Shown here one piece after another: positions 56,440-64,000 of a DNA stretch of 64,000 nucleotides. Every line of letters begins with the position of its first letter. Position 1 is the first letter of the stretch. The notes under the pieces were generated by a model. The model was not told the origin of the DNA, ran no database searches, and worked only from the letters and a program-made list of their open reading frames with translations. The translations under genes and the position numbers were made by a program. The stretch comes from Chitinimonas taiwanensis DSM 18899 (GTDB lineage: Bacteria > Pseudomonadota > Gammaproteobacteria > Burkholderiales > Chitinimonadaceae). The stretch lies in assembly GCF_900119825.1 (NCBI RefSeq), contig NZ_FPKR01000012.1:62001-126000 (forward strand), read 5' to 3'.

Positions 56440-57444
56440 ATGTCACGCCCTCCCCTGATTGCCATCAGCTGCGGTGAACCGGCCGGCATCGGCCCTGAGC
56501 TGGCTGCCGCCCTGCAGCCAAGTGATTTCGCGGCCCGCCTGGTGCTACTGGGCGACCGCGGACTGCTGGCAGCGCGCGCCGGCTTGTATGGCGCGGGTGT
56601 GCAGCTGGTCGACTACGCCCCTGAGCACAGCCCGGCGCCAGGCTCACTGGAAGTACTGGATATCCCGCTCGCTGCGCCCTGCGTGCCTGGGCAGCTCGAC
56701 ACCCGCAATGCCGGCCATGTGCTGGCCCTGCTCGACCGGGCGATAGCCGGCTGCCAGTCGGGCGAGTTCGCCGCCATGGTCACCGCCCCGCTGCACAAGG
56801 GGGTGATCTGCGAGGCCGGCCACCCCGGCTTTACCGGCCACACCGAATACCTGGCCGAACAGACGGGCACGCCGCAGGTGGTGATGATGCTGGCCGGGCG
56901 TTGCGACGCGGTCGCGCCCGGCTATGCCTTGCGCGTGGCACTGGCCACCACCCATCTGCCCTTGCGCGCGGTAGCCGATGCGATCACGCCGGACACACTG
57001 ACGCGCACGCTGCGCATCCTGCATGCCGATCTGCGCAGCAAGTTCGGGCTGGCCCAGCCGCGCATCCTGGTGGCCGGCCTCAACCCGCATGCGGGCGAAG
57101 GCGGTCATCTGGGCCGCGAGGAGCTGGACATCATGATCCCGGTACTCGACACCCTGCGCGCCGAGGGTATGCAGCTGATCGGCCCCCTGCCGGCCGACAC
57201 CCTATTCAACCCGCCGGTACTCGCGCAGGGCGATGCGGTGCTGGCCATGTATCACGACCAGGGCCTGCCGGTGCTCAAGCACGCCACCTTCGGCCAGGGC
57301 ATCAACCTGACCCTGGGCCTGCCGCTGATCCGCACCTCGGTCGATCACGGCACGGCGCTGGATCTAGCCGGTACGGGTCGGGCCGATGGCGGCTCGCTGG
57401 CAGCGGCCGTACAGCTGGCCATTGAACTGGCCCAGACCCGCTAA
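56440..57444 (+). CDS. pdxA: 4-hydroxythreonine-4-phosphate dehydrogenase PdxA
   Basis: A 334-residue NAD-dependent enzyme of pyridoxal-phosphate synthesis. [13 protein letters not shown] at the N-terminus, [31 protein letters not shown], and [11 protein letters not shown] with the metal-binding histidine and aspartate are all present. Length is normal. In this position in the surA-pdxA-rsmA series it corresponds to the standard proteobacterial locus. ATG 56440 lies 18 bases after the hairpin. Confidence 0.96.
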   Translation: MSRPPLIAISCGEPAGIGPELAAALQPSDFAARLVLLGDRGLLAARAGLYGAGVQLVDYAPEHSPAPGSLEVLDIPLAAPCVPGQLDTRNAGHVLALLDRAIAGCQSGEFAAMVTAPLHKGVICEAGHPGFTGHTEYLAEQTGTPQVVMMLAGRCDAVAPGYALRVALATTHLPLRAVADAITPDTLTRTLRILHADLRSKFGLAQPRILVAGLNPHAGEGGHLGREELDIMIPVLDTLRAEGMQLIGPLPADTLFNPPVLAQGDAVLAMYHDQGLPVLKHATFGQGINLTLGLPLIRTSVDHGTALDLAGTGRADGGSLAAAVQLAIELAQTR

Positions 57445-57493
57445 TCGCACGGCTGGCTTTGGCCGGCCGTGCCTAGGCCCTACAATGGCGGCT

Positions 57494-58306
57494 ATGAAAC
57501 AACATATCCCCCGCAAGCGCTTCGGCCAGAACTTCCTGCAAGACCAGGGCGTCATCAACGATATCGTCAGCTGCATCCACCCGCAGCAGGACGACGCCAT
57601 GGTCGAGATCGGCCCCGGCCTGGCCGCGCTGACAGAGCCGCTGCTGAAGAAGCTACGCATGCTGCACGCGGTGGAAATCGACCGCGATATCGTGGCCAAT
57701 CTGAGCGGGCGTTTCCCGGCCGAGCGGCTGGTCATCCACAATGCCGATGCGCTCAAGTACGACTTCGGCGCGCTGGCGCAGGAGATCGCCCCGGGCGGGC
57801 AGATCCGCCTGGTCGGCAATCTGCCCTACAACATTTCCACCCCGCTGCTGTTTCACCTGGCCAGCTTCGCGCCCCAGGTGAACGACTGCCACTTCATGCT
57901 GCAGAACGAGGTCGTGCTGCGCATGGTGGCCGAGCCGAGCAATGCCGATTACGGCCGGCTGAGCGTGATGCTGCAATACCACTTCCATATGGAAAAGCTA
58001 CTGGATGTGCCGCCGGATGCCTTCTTCCCGCCGCCCAAGGTCGATTCCGCCATTGTGCGGATGATTCCGCGCCCCTTTGAACTCCGCGCTACCGACCCGG
58101 CCGGGTTGGAGAAGCTGGTGGCCCAGGCCTTTGCGCAACGGCGCAAGACCCTGCGCAATAATCTGAAAGGCATTGCCAGCGACGCCGACTTTGCCGCGCT
58201 GGACATCGACGCCACCATGCGGCCGGAGAACCTGGCGGTACGCGATTACGTGCGCCTGGCCAACCATTTGCACGCCCTTGTTGGCACCACACCACAAAGT
58301 GACTGA
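57494..58306 (+). CDS. rsmA: 16S rRNA dimethyladenosine transferase RsmA (KsgA)
   Basis: A 270-residue S-adenosylmethionine-dependent enzyme that dimethylates A1518 and A1519 of 16S r[14 protein letters not shown] is the start motif. [10 protein letters not shown] binds the cofactor. [12 protein letters not shown] is the catalytic NLPY motif. The frame is open 36 codons further upstream, but ATG 57494 matches the family start. A second ATG at 57485 is a close alternative. It ends the lptD series. Confidence 0.96.
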   Translation: MKQHIPRKRFGQNFLQDQGVINDIVSCIHPQQDDAMVEIGPGLAALTEPLLKKLRMLHAVEIDRDIVANLSGRFPAERLVIHNADALKYDFGALAQEIAPGGQIRLVGNLPYNISTPLLFHLASFAPQVNDCHFMLQNEVVLRMVAEPSNADYGRLSVMLQYHFHMEKLLDVPPDAFFPPPKVDSAIVRMIPRPFELRATDPAGLEKLVAQAFAQRRKTLRNNLKGIASDADFAALDIDATMRPENLAVRDYVRLANHLHALVGTTPQSD

Positions 58307-58658
58307 AAAAGCAGGGGAAAACTTGGTGTTTTCCCTGCCATGGTACGGTTTATTAGGGAATCCCCGCTTGTAGCGTGGTTAAGCGTCGATACACTTTGCG
58401 CACACAATAAGGAAGCGCAAGCGTGGTTTCGCAAGCGCTCACAGCGAGCCGGTGCCGGCTTTCGCCCGCGGCGACAGCCCGAGCATGCTGAGGCGGGGGA
58501 AGAGACGCAGTCGATGGCCCCAGGACACACGTCCTGCGCCGTATCTGACCCAGTCGTTCCCGCTGCAGGTTTTATCGCCCAAGTACTGATCGTGGCTATA
58601 GTCATGTGAAGCATGAACGCCGCACTCTTGCACAACCCATAGAAGGAGATACTGAGCA
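58307..58658 (+). promoter_or_regulatory. 352-base leader region before gltI
   Basis: The gap starts with a hairpin (58311-58338: GCAGGGGAAAAC with GTTTTCCCTGC, one unpaired base), which likely terminates the rsmA transcript. A promoter candidate follows at 58368-58395. The remaining 260 bases form a long untranslated leader for gltI, with AGAAGGAG as the ribosome-binding site near 58641. A frame of 89 codons can be read (58340-58609) but lacks a ribosome-binding site and family resemblance. Confidence 0.5.
58368..58395 (+). promoter_or_regulatory. Candidate sigma-70 promoter of gltIJKL
   Basis: TTGTAG at 58368-58373 and TACACT at 58390-58395 are 16 bases apart. If used, the transcript would have a leader of about 255 bases before gltI. 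The match is moderate and other promoters in the gap are possible. Confidence 0.4.
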
Positions 58659-59549
58659 ATGCGCAAATCCCTGATCCTGTCGGCTGCCTTGGCTGCTGCA
58701 TTTGTTGGTAGCGTTCAAGCCGAGGAACTGACTGGTACGCTGAAGAAGATTAACGACAGCGGCATCATCACCGTTGGTCATCGCGAATCGTCGATCCCCT
58801 TCTCCTATCTGGACGACAAGCAAAAGCCGGTTGGCTACGCCATGGACCTGTGCAACCAGGTGGTCGCCGCGGTGAAGAAGAAGCTAAACAAGCCTTCCCT
58901 GGTGGTCAAGCTGGTGCCGGTCACCTCGCAGACCCGTATCCCGCTGATGGTGAATGGCACCATCGACATGGAATGCGGCTCCACCACCAATTCCAAGGAA
59001 CGTCAGAAGCAGGTGGCCTTCAGCCACTCCTACTTCGTGACCGCCGTGCGCATGGGCACCCGCGTGGATTCGGGCGTGAAGACGCTGGATGATCTGAACG
59101 GCAAGCCCGTGGTCACCACCACCGGCACTACTTCCGACCGTTACATCAAGCAGAACGAGCAAGGTAAGGCCATCGACGTGAAGAACGTCTACGGCAAGGA
59201 CCATGCCGAGAGCTTCCTGATGGTGGAAACCGGCCGTGCCGCCGCCTTCGTGATGGATGACATCCTGATCGCCAGCCTGATCGCCAATACCAAGAATCCG
59301 AAGGATTTCGCGATCGTCGGCCCCGCCCTGTCGGTGGAACCGTACGGCATCATGCTGCGCAAGGATGATCCGCAGTTCAAGAAAGTGGCTGACGACACGC
59401 TGGCCGCGATCTACAAATCGGGCGAGATCAACAAGATCTACGACAAGTGGTTCCTGAAGCCGATTCCGCCGAAGAACATCACCATCAACCTGCCAATGAG
59501 CGACAAGCTCAAGGAAGCGATCAAGAACCCGAACGACACGGGTATCTGA
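58659..59549 (+). CDS. gltI: Glutamate/aspartate ABC transporter, periplasmic binding protein
   Basis: A 296-residue secreted binding protein. The signal peptide (about 1-21) ends in VQA, and TLKKINDSGIITVGHRESS opens the mature lobe. IDMECGSTTNSKERQKQV and TTGTTSDRYIK are typical of the GltI/BztA group that binds glutamate and aspartate. AAAFVMDD is another conserved block. GltI is followed by two permease genes and an ATPase gene with the same orientation. The gap to gltJ has two hairpins, consistent with higher expression of the binding protein. Confidence 0.94.
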   Translation: MRKSLILSAALAAAFVGSVQAEELTGTLKKINDSGIITVGHRESSIPFSYLDDKQKPVGYAMDLCNQVVAAVKKKLNKPSLVVKLVPVTSQTRIPLMVNGTIDMECGSTTNSKERQKQVAFSHSYFVTAVRMGTRVDSGVKTLDDLNGKPVVTTTGTTSDRYIKQNEQGKAIDVKNVYGKDHAESFLMVETGRAAAFVMDDILIASLIANTKNPKDFAIVGPALSVEPYGIMLRKDDPQFKKVADDTLAAIYKSGEINKIYDKWFLKPIPPKNITINLPMSDKLKEAIKNPNDTGI

Positions 59550-59582
59550 TTGCTGACTGAGTAAGAAACGGTGCTTTGACAG

Positions 59583-59643
59583 CCGCTGTCACGAGCCGTG
59601 ACAGCGGTGTGTACGAGGTGCCCATGAGGGGGCTGCGGCCCCC
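59583..59643 (+). terminator. Two hairpins between gltI and gltJ
   Basis: A 10-pair stem CCGCTGTCAC/GTGACAGCGG (59583-59607) and a 6-pair stem GGGGGC/GCCCCC (59628-59643) followed by TTT lie after gltI. They probably act as attenuators or stabilisers that leave more gltI mRNA than gltJKL mRNA. Role inferred from position. Confidence 0.6.
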
Positions 59644-59663
59644 TTTCGTTTAAGGAGTTCTCC

Positions 59664-60413
59664 ATGGGTCAATACCAATGGAACTGGGCCGTCATCTTTG
59701 AAGAGGTGTACGGCACCGGCGAATACTATTACCAGTGGCTGATCACTGGCCTGGGCTGGACCGTGGCAACCGCGCTGTGCGCTTGGGTGCTGGCACTGGC
59801 GCTGGGCTCCCTGATCGGTACGCTGCGCACCGTGCCGAACAAATGGCTGTCCGGCCTTGCCACCGCCTATGTCGAGCTGTTCCGCAATATCCCGCTGATC
59901 GTGCAGCTCTTCCTGTGGTTCTTCGTGCTGCCCGAACTGCTGCCCAAGGCGGCCGGCAACTGGATGAAGCAGGATATGCCGATGCCGGAATTCATCACCG
60001 CGGCGATTGGCCTGGGCCTGTTTACCAGCGCACGGGTGGCCGAGCAGGTGCGTACCGGCATCATGACCCTGTCCACCGGGCAGAAGAACGCCGGTCTCGC
60101 CATGGGTTTCACCCTGCCGCAGACCTACCGCTATGTGCTGCTGCCCATGGCCTTCCGCATCATCATCCCGCCGCTCACTTCCGAGTTCATGAATGTGTTC
60201 AAAAACTCGGCCGTGGCGCTGGCCATCGGCCTGACCGAGCTGACCTTCCAGATGCGCCAGATCACCGGTGAATACGCGCCGGCCAACCCGATCGAGGTGA
60301 TGACCATCGTGTCGGTCATCTATCTGATCCTGGCTTTCTCGGTGAATCGCCTGATGGCGCTGATCGAGCGTCGTACCCAGGTACCCGGCTATATCAGCGG
60401 AGGGGGCAAATAA
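59664..60413 (+). CDS. gltJ: Glutamate/aspartate ABC transporter permease GltJ
   Basis: A 249-residue inner membrane permease with about five helices. YVELFRNIPLIVQLFLWFFV is the amino-acid-permease start region, and EQVRTGIMTLSTGQKNAG with GFTLPQTYRYVLLPMAFRI is the EAA loop that contacts the ATPase. AAGGAG lies upstream of ATG 59664. It ends by sharing one base with the gltK start codon (TAATG). Confidence 0.93.
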   Translation: MGQYQWNWAVIFEEVYGTGEYYYQWLITGLGWTVATALCAWVLALALGSLIGTLRTVPNKWLSGLATAYVELFRNIPLIVQLFLWFFVLPELLPKAAGNWMKQDMPMPEFITAAIGLGLFTSARVAEQVRTGIMTLSTGQKNAGLAMGFTLPQTYRYVLLPMAFRIIIPPLTSEFMNVFKNSAVALAIGLTELTFQMRQITGEYAPANPIEVMTIVSVIYLILAFSVNRLMALIERRTQVPGYISGGGK

Positions 60414-61072
60414 TGAATTTCGATTTCGCCGCCGTTGCCAATTCGGCTGATTTCCTCTGGCAGGGCTTCCAGTACTCGCTGTCGCTGACCGCCTTTGCCA
60501 CCTGCTTCGGCATTCTGTTCGGCACCCTGCTGGCCATGGCGCGCCTGTCCAGCATCAAGCCGCTCAATATGCTGGCCAGCACCTATGTGAACCTGTTCCG
60601 CTCGGTGCCGCTGCTGCTGGTGATCTTCTGGTTCTACATCCTGGTACCGCTGATCTCGGGCGTACAGGTAGGCGCCGAGAAGTCGGCCTACATCACCTTC
60701 GCGATCTTCGAGGCGGCCTATTTCTGCGAAATCATCCGCGCCGGCATCCAGTCGATTCCCAAGGGCCAGGTGGCCGCCGGTTATGCGATGGGCTTCACCT
60801 ACGGGCAGAACATGCGCTTCGTGATCCTGCCGCAGGCCTTTCGCAATGTGGTGCCGCTTTTGCTGACCCAGACCATCATCCTGTTCCAGGATACCTCGCT
60901 GGTCTATGTGGTCGGCGCGACCGACCTCTTGGGCGCCGCCAGCAAGGTGGCCAGCCGCGACTACATCCCGGTCGAGATGTATGTGAGCGTGGCCGTCATC
61001 TATTTCATCGTCAGCTTCACCCTGTCGCGTCTGGTCAAGCGCCTGCACGCCAAGATTGCCGTGATCCGCTAA
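60413..61072 (+). CDS. gltK: Glutamate/aspartate ABC transporter permease GltK
   Basis: A 219-residue partner permease. FATCFGILFGTLLAMARLSS, YVNLFRSVPLLLVIFWFYIL, and the EAA loop with RAGIQSIPKGQVAAGYAMG and ILPQAFRNVVPLL are family standards. It forms a heterodimeric channel with GltJ. The start shares a base with the gltJ stop, which indicates tight translational coupling. gltL follows 18 bases later. Confidence 0.93.
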   Translation: MNFDFAAVANSADFLWQGFQYSLSLTAFATCFGILFGTLLAMARLSSIKPLNMLASTYVNLFRSVPLLLVIFWFYILVPLISGVQVGAEKSAYITFAIFEAAYFCEIIRAGIQSIPKGQVAAGYAMGFTYGQNMRFVILPQAFRNVVPLLLTQTIILFQDTSLVYVVGATDLLGAASKVASRDYIPVEMYVSVAVIYFIVSFTLSRLVKRLHAKIAVIR

Positions 61073-61090
61073 GGCTTCGAGGACATAACC

Positions 61091-61819
61091 ATGATTTCCA
61101 TCAAGAACGTTTCCAAGTGGTACGGCAACTTCCAGGTGCTGACCGATTGCACCACCGAGGTGAAGAAGGGCGAAGTGGTCGTCGTGTGCGGCCCGTCCGG
61201 CTCGGGTAAATCCACACTGATCAAGACCGTGAATGCGCTGGAGCCATTCCAGAAGGGCGATATCATCGTGGACGGCATCTCGATTGCTGACCCGAAGACC
61301 AATCTGCCCAAGCTGCGCTCGCGCGTTGGCATGGTGTTCCAGCACTTCGAGCTGTTCCCGCACCTGACCATTACCGACAATCTGGCCATTGCCCAGCAGA
61401 AGGTACTCGGTCGTACGCGGGAAGAAGCGCTCGACAAGGGCCTCAAGCTGCTGGATCGCGTCGGCCTGAAAGCCCATGCAGCCAAGTTCCCCGGTCAGCT
61501 GTCGGGCGGCCAGCAGCAGCGCGTGGCGATTGCCCGTGCGCTGGCCATGGACCCCATCGTCATGCTGTTCGATGAGCCGACCTCGGCACTGGATCCGGAA
61601 ATGGTCAACGAGGTGCTCGATGTGATGGTGCAACTGGCCCAGGAAGGCATGACCATGATGTGCGTGACCCACGAAATGGGCTTCGCACGCAAGGTGGCCA
61701 GCCGCGTCATCTTCATGGACAAGGGCAAGATCGAGGAAGACTGCAGCAAGGAAGAATTCTTCGGCCAGCCGCGCGGCGAGCGCGCGCAGCAGTTCCTGTC
61801 CAAGATCCTCCAGCACTGA
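61091..61819 (+). CDS. gltL: Glutamate/aspartate ABC transporter ATPase GltL
   Basis: A 242-residue ATP-binding subunit. The Walker A loop GPSGSGKST, the signature LSGGQQQR, Walker [13 protein letters not shown] and the switch histidine in CVTHEMGF are all intact. [15 protein letters not shown] at the N-terminus is typical of polar amino-acid importers. It energises GltJK. It is last in gltIJKL, and a strong terminator follows 21 bases after its stop. Confidence 0.95.
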   Translation: MISIKNVSKWYGNFQVLTDCTTEVKKGEVVVVCGPSGSGKSTLIKTVNALEPFQKGDIIVDGISIADPKTNLPKLRSRVGMVFQHFELFPHLTITDNLAIAQQKVLGRTREEALDKGLKLLDRVGLKAHAAKFPGQLSGGQQQRVAIARALAMDPIVMLFDEPTSALDPEMVNEVLDVMVQLAQEGMTMMCVTHEMGFARKVASRVIFMDKGKIEEDCSKEEFFGQPRGERAQQFLSKILQH

Positions 61820-61840
61820 TCGTCCGCACCGCCGTGCCCA

Positions 61841-61872
61841 AAAAAGCCCGAATCGCCTGATTCGGGCTTTTT
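61841..61872 (+). terminator. Terminator of gltIJKL
   Basis: A perfect 14-pair stem (61841-61854 with 61859-61872) around GCCT ends in a T run and is followed by ATTTG. Confidence 0.95.
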
Positions 61873-61969
61873 ATTTGCGCCAATGGCCGCAGATAGGCTG
61901 TTAACCGCGCCTGCGAGCGCGTTCACCCCCACTGGCCGGCCTGCACGCCGGCCCCAGCCAGGAACTGCG

Positions 61970-62671
61970 ATGACTGATCTTGCCGCCTTCCCCATCACCG
62001 AGAAATGGCCTGCCCAACACCCGGAACGCCTGCAGCTGTATTCGCTGGCCACGCCCAACGGCGTGAAGGTCTCCATCCTGCTCGAGGAGATCGACCTGGC
62101 CTACGAGGCCCATCTGGTCAGCTTCGAGCGCAACGATCAGTTCTCGCCGGCCTTCCTGTCGCTGAACCCGAACAACAAGATTCCCGCCATCCTCGACCCG
62201 CATGGTCCGGGCGGCCAGCCGCTGGCGCTGTTTGAATCGGGCGCCATCCTGCTCTACCTGGCCGAGAAAAGCGGCCAGCTGTTGCCCAGCGACCCGGCCC
62301 AGCGTTACGAGACGCTGCAGTGGCTGATGTTCCAGATGGGCGGCGTGGGGCCGATGTTCGGCCAGCTCGGCTTCTTTCATAAATTCGCCGGCAAGGACTA
62401 CGAGGACAAGCGCCCGCGTGACCGCTATGTGGCCGAATCCAAGCGCCTCCTCGGCGTGCTCGAGCAACGCTTGCGCGGCCGCAGCTGGATCATGGGCGAG
62501 CAGTACACGATCGCCGATATCGCCATCTTCCCCTGGGTGCGCAATCTGGTCGGCTACTACGGCGCGGGCGAGCTGGTCGGCTTTGCCGACTTCCCGAATG
62601 TGCAGCGCGTGCTGGACGCCTTCCTGGCCCGCCCGGCCGTGCAGCGCGGCCTGAGCGTACCGGCCGCCTGA
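61970..62671 (+). CDS. Glutathione S-transferase family protein (YfcG/YghU-like)
   Basis: A 233-residue cytoplasmic protein. A thioredoxin-like domain (about 15-105) has SLATPNGVKVSILLEE and NPNNKIPAIL, and FESGAILLYLAEK is the glutathione-binding motif. The helical C-terminal domain carries QYTIADIAIFPW. The TPNGVKV block matches Nu-class enzymes such as YfcG and YghU, which act as disulfide reductases (from memory). ATG 61970 is chosen as the family start; an upstream in-frame ATG at 61883 has a Pro/Ala-rich lead. Confidence 0.9.
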   Translation: MTDLAAFPITEKWPAQHPERLQLYSLATPNGVKVSILLEEIDLAYEAHLVSFERNDQFSPAFLSLNPNNKIPAILDPHGPGGQPLALFESGAILLYLAEKSGQLLPSDPAQRYETLQWLMFQMGGVGPMFGQLGFFHKFAGKDYEDKRPRDRYVAESKRLLGVLEQRLRGRSWIMGEQYTIADIAIFPWVRNLVGYYGAGELVGFADFPNVQRVLDAFLARPAVQRGLSVPAA

Positions 62672-62694
62672 TCGACACGGCCACGCCAGACGTC

Positions 62695-62723
62695 AAAAAG
62701 CCCGAACGATGTTCGGGCTTTTT
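62695..62723. terminator. Bidirectional terminator between convergent genes
   Basis: A perfect 13-pair stem (62695-62707 with 62711-62723) around GAT, with A and T runs at the ends. It serves the GST-family gene (+) and the crotonase gene (-). Confidence 0.93.
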
Positions 62724-62740
62724 CTTGGTTAGCGCGCAGC

Positions 62741-63562
62741 TCAATCGCGGAACTTCGGCGCCTGCTTGGTGATATGGGCCATGGCCGCCGCTTCCAAGTC
62801 CTTGGAGACCAGCATGGCGGCATTCCAGGTCGCCACATAGCGCAGCCCTTCGGCCACCGTGTGGTCGCGCGCGAAGTTCAGATTGTCCTTGATGCCGCGC
62901 ACAGTCAGCGGCGGCTTGGCGGCGATATCGTCGGCAATGCTCATCACCTCCATCAGCAGCGAATCGCGGTCGGGCAGGCACTGGCTGACCAGGCCATAGC
63001 GCGCCGCATCCCTGCCGCCCACCTCGCGCGCGGTAAAGGCCAGCTCGCGCGTGCGACCGTCGCCGATGATCTTGGGCAGCCGCTGCAGCACGCCCACATC
63101 GGCCACGATGCCGAGGTCGACTTCCTTCAGGCAGAACACCGCGTCCTCGCTGCAATAGCGCAGATCGCAGGCCGCCACCAAGTCCAGTCCGCCGCCCACG
63201 CAGCTGCCATGAATCGCGGCAATCACCGGTTTGCGGCAGTGCTCGATCGCGCTCAGGCTGTCCTGCAGCTCGATGATCAGCGCGCGCAGCTTCTCGGCCT
63301 GGCGGCCCTGGCAATCGTCCTGGATACGCCCCTGCACCGCCATCAGCATGCCCAGATCAATGCCCGCACAGAAATGCGCGCCATTGCCACTGATCACCGC
63401 CACCCGCGCGGCCGGTTCGCCATCCAGCCAGCGCATCGCCTCGTGCAACTCGCGCCACATCGCCTCGTTCATGGCATTGGCGCGCTCGGGCCGGTTCAGG
63501 GTGATCTGGGCAACATGGTTTTCCAGGGTAAGGCTGAGGGTGCTGAAACTGGGCAGGCTCAT
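62741..63562 (-). CDS. Crotonase, delta3,5-delta2,4-dienoyl-CoA isomerase type
   Basis: A 273-residue enoyl-CoA hydratase/isomerase superfamily protein. The oxyanion-hole blocks FCAGIDL and GSCVGGGLDLV are present. Three acidic residues, Asp127, Glu147 and Asp155, have spacings of 20 and 8. These match my recollection of the catalytic set of mammalian ECH1, as does the ADVGVLQRLPK segment. It would move double bonds in unsaturated fatty acids during beta-oxidation. It starts at ATG 63562. Substrate range is inferred. Confidence 0.9.
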   Translation of the reverse strand: MSLPSFSTLSLTLENHVAQITLNRPERANAMNEAMWRELHEAMRWLDGEPAARVAVISGNGAHFCAGIDLGMLMAVQGRIQDDCQGRQAEKLRALIIELQDSLSAIEHCRKPVIAAIHGSCVGGGLDLVAACDLRYCSEDAVFCLKEVDLGIVADVGVLQRLPKIIGDGRTRELAFTAREVGGRDAARYGLVSQCLPDRDSLLMEVMSIADDIAAKPPLTVRGIKDNLNFARDHTVAEGLRYVATWNAAMLVSKDLEAAAMAHITKQAPKFRD

Positions 63563-63625
63563 GGTGGTTTCCGGCTATCGGTTTGGCTTACAGCTTAGAA
63601 GGCGCAGGCGCGCTCCGCTCGGCGT

Positions 63626-64000
63626 TTAGCCGCGCTTCTTGGGAATCCAGGCCCAGATCATTTCGCACTGGATCGGCTCATTGCCGCTCTCGTCGGTCAC
63701 CGTCACCGGCACGGTCACATCGCCCTTTTCCAGCGTGCGCACCTGGGCAATCTGCTCGGCGGTCAGCGCAGCCACTGCCTTCAGATCGCCCACCGCGCGC
63801 TTCTTGTATTCGACCTTCATGCTCTTGAGCAGCGGCAGCTTGTCGTCGGGCAGGTTCATGCCCACCGCAAAGCCAGTGGCGGTTTCGGCCAGCAGGGCCA
63901 TGGCGGCCGCATGCACGCCCTTGATATGGTTCTGGTTCTTGGCCACGTTGCGGATATGGCAGACCACCTGCGCGGTGCTGATGTCCTCGAAGTCGATACC
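63626..64000 (-). CDS. DUF4442 (hotdog-fold, thioesterase-like) protein, N-terminus beyond the window
   Basis: The frame stays open to the window edge, so the start lies outside. The visible 124 residues include a segment beginning GIDFEDIS at the edge, then NHIKGVHAAAMALLAETATG and NLPDDKLPLLKSMKVEYKKR. These match the DUF4442 family, which has the PaaI/YiiD-type hotdog fold and is likely to act on acyl thioesters. Function is inferred from the family. It is upstream of and co-oriented with the crotonase gene, 63 bases away. Confidence 0.85.
   Translation of the reverse strand, partial: GIDFEDISTAQVVCHIRNVAKNQNHIKGVHAAAMALLAETATGFAVGMNLPDDKLPLLKSMKVEYKKRAVGDLKAVAALTAEQIAQVRTLEKGDVTVPVTVTDESGNEPIQCEMIWAWIPKKRG

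Noticed and set aside
58340-58609. An 89-codon frame in the gltI leader
   Set aside because: No ribosome-binding site before the ATG, which lies in the hairpin region, and an Arg/Ala/Gln-rich product without family resemblance.

Overview
This 64 kb window is a stretch of high-G+C chromosome from a Gram-negative betaproteobacterium. It carries LPS genes (lpxC, lptD, gmhB), a meso-diaminopimelate-type murE, recBCD, glyQ/glyS as separate chains, and the gene order lptD-surA-pdxA-rsmA. The division and cell-wall (dcw) cluster without murB between murC and ddl, together with the overall neighbourhood, suggests the order Neisseriales or a close relative (inference, no database search). Nearly all of it is core chromosome. 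I see no tRNA or rRNA gene, no prophage, no IS transposase and no CRISPR array.

Layout. 1-15576: the dcw cluster on the + strand, from the tail of rsmH through ftsL, ftsI, murE, murF, mraY, murD, ftsW, murG, murC, ddl, ftsQ and ftsA to ftsZ, with many ATGA-type overlaps. A 118-bp imperfect palindrome follows ftsZ, then lpxC, a 60-residue membrane protein and a strong bidirectional terminator. 17052-18172: yiaA and an unknown membrane protein on the - strand. 18173-19813: the only clearly accessory patch. Two facing copies of a repeat share a perfect 74-bp inverted core and sit beside an AT-rich orphan gene. 19814-23747: a LysR regulator divergent from a PAS/GAF/GGDEF/EAL protein. 23935-32338: recC-recB-recD on the - strand. 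32409-38922: an orphan solute-binding protein, divergent from glyQ, a lipoprotein gene, glyS, gmhB, plsC and a ygjP-type metallopeptidase.

38907-46404: a LysR regulator, pyrC, a GNAT acetyltransferase, a TusA-like protein, proline iminopeptidase and a DUF1501/DUF1800 pair. 46625-52866: an MFS transporter, a possible 15-residue peptide gene, murU, a bestrophin-like channel, threonine aldolase, an EamA transporter and amgK. MurU and AmgK are two steps of MurNAc recycling, so this arm links functionally to the dcw cluster. 52938-58306: lptD-surA-pdxA-rsmA (outer-membrane biogenesis, vitamin B6, ribosome maturation). 58659-61819: a complete glutamate/aspartate ABC importer, gltIJKL. 61970-64000: a glutathione-transferase-family protein, a dienoyl-CoA-isomerase-type crotonase and a DUF4442 thioesterase-like gene cut by the window end.

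Novelty. I found no multi-gene system that looks undescribed. The best leads are the AT-rich orphan at 18962-19780, which has an RX4H motif like that of HEPN ribonucleases and lies beside the inverted repeats, and the tiny hydrophobic ORF at 47893-47940, enclosed by an 11-bp inverted repeat. Both are inferences from sequence inspection.
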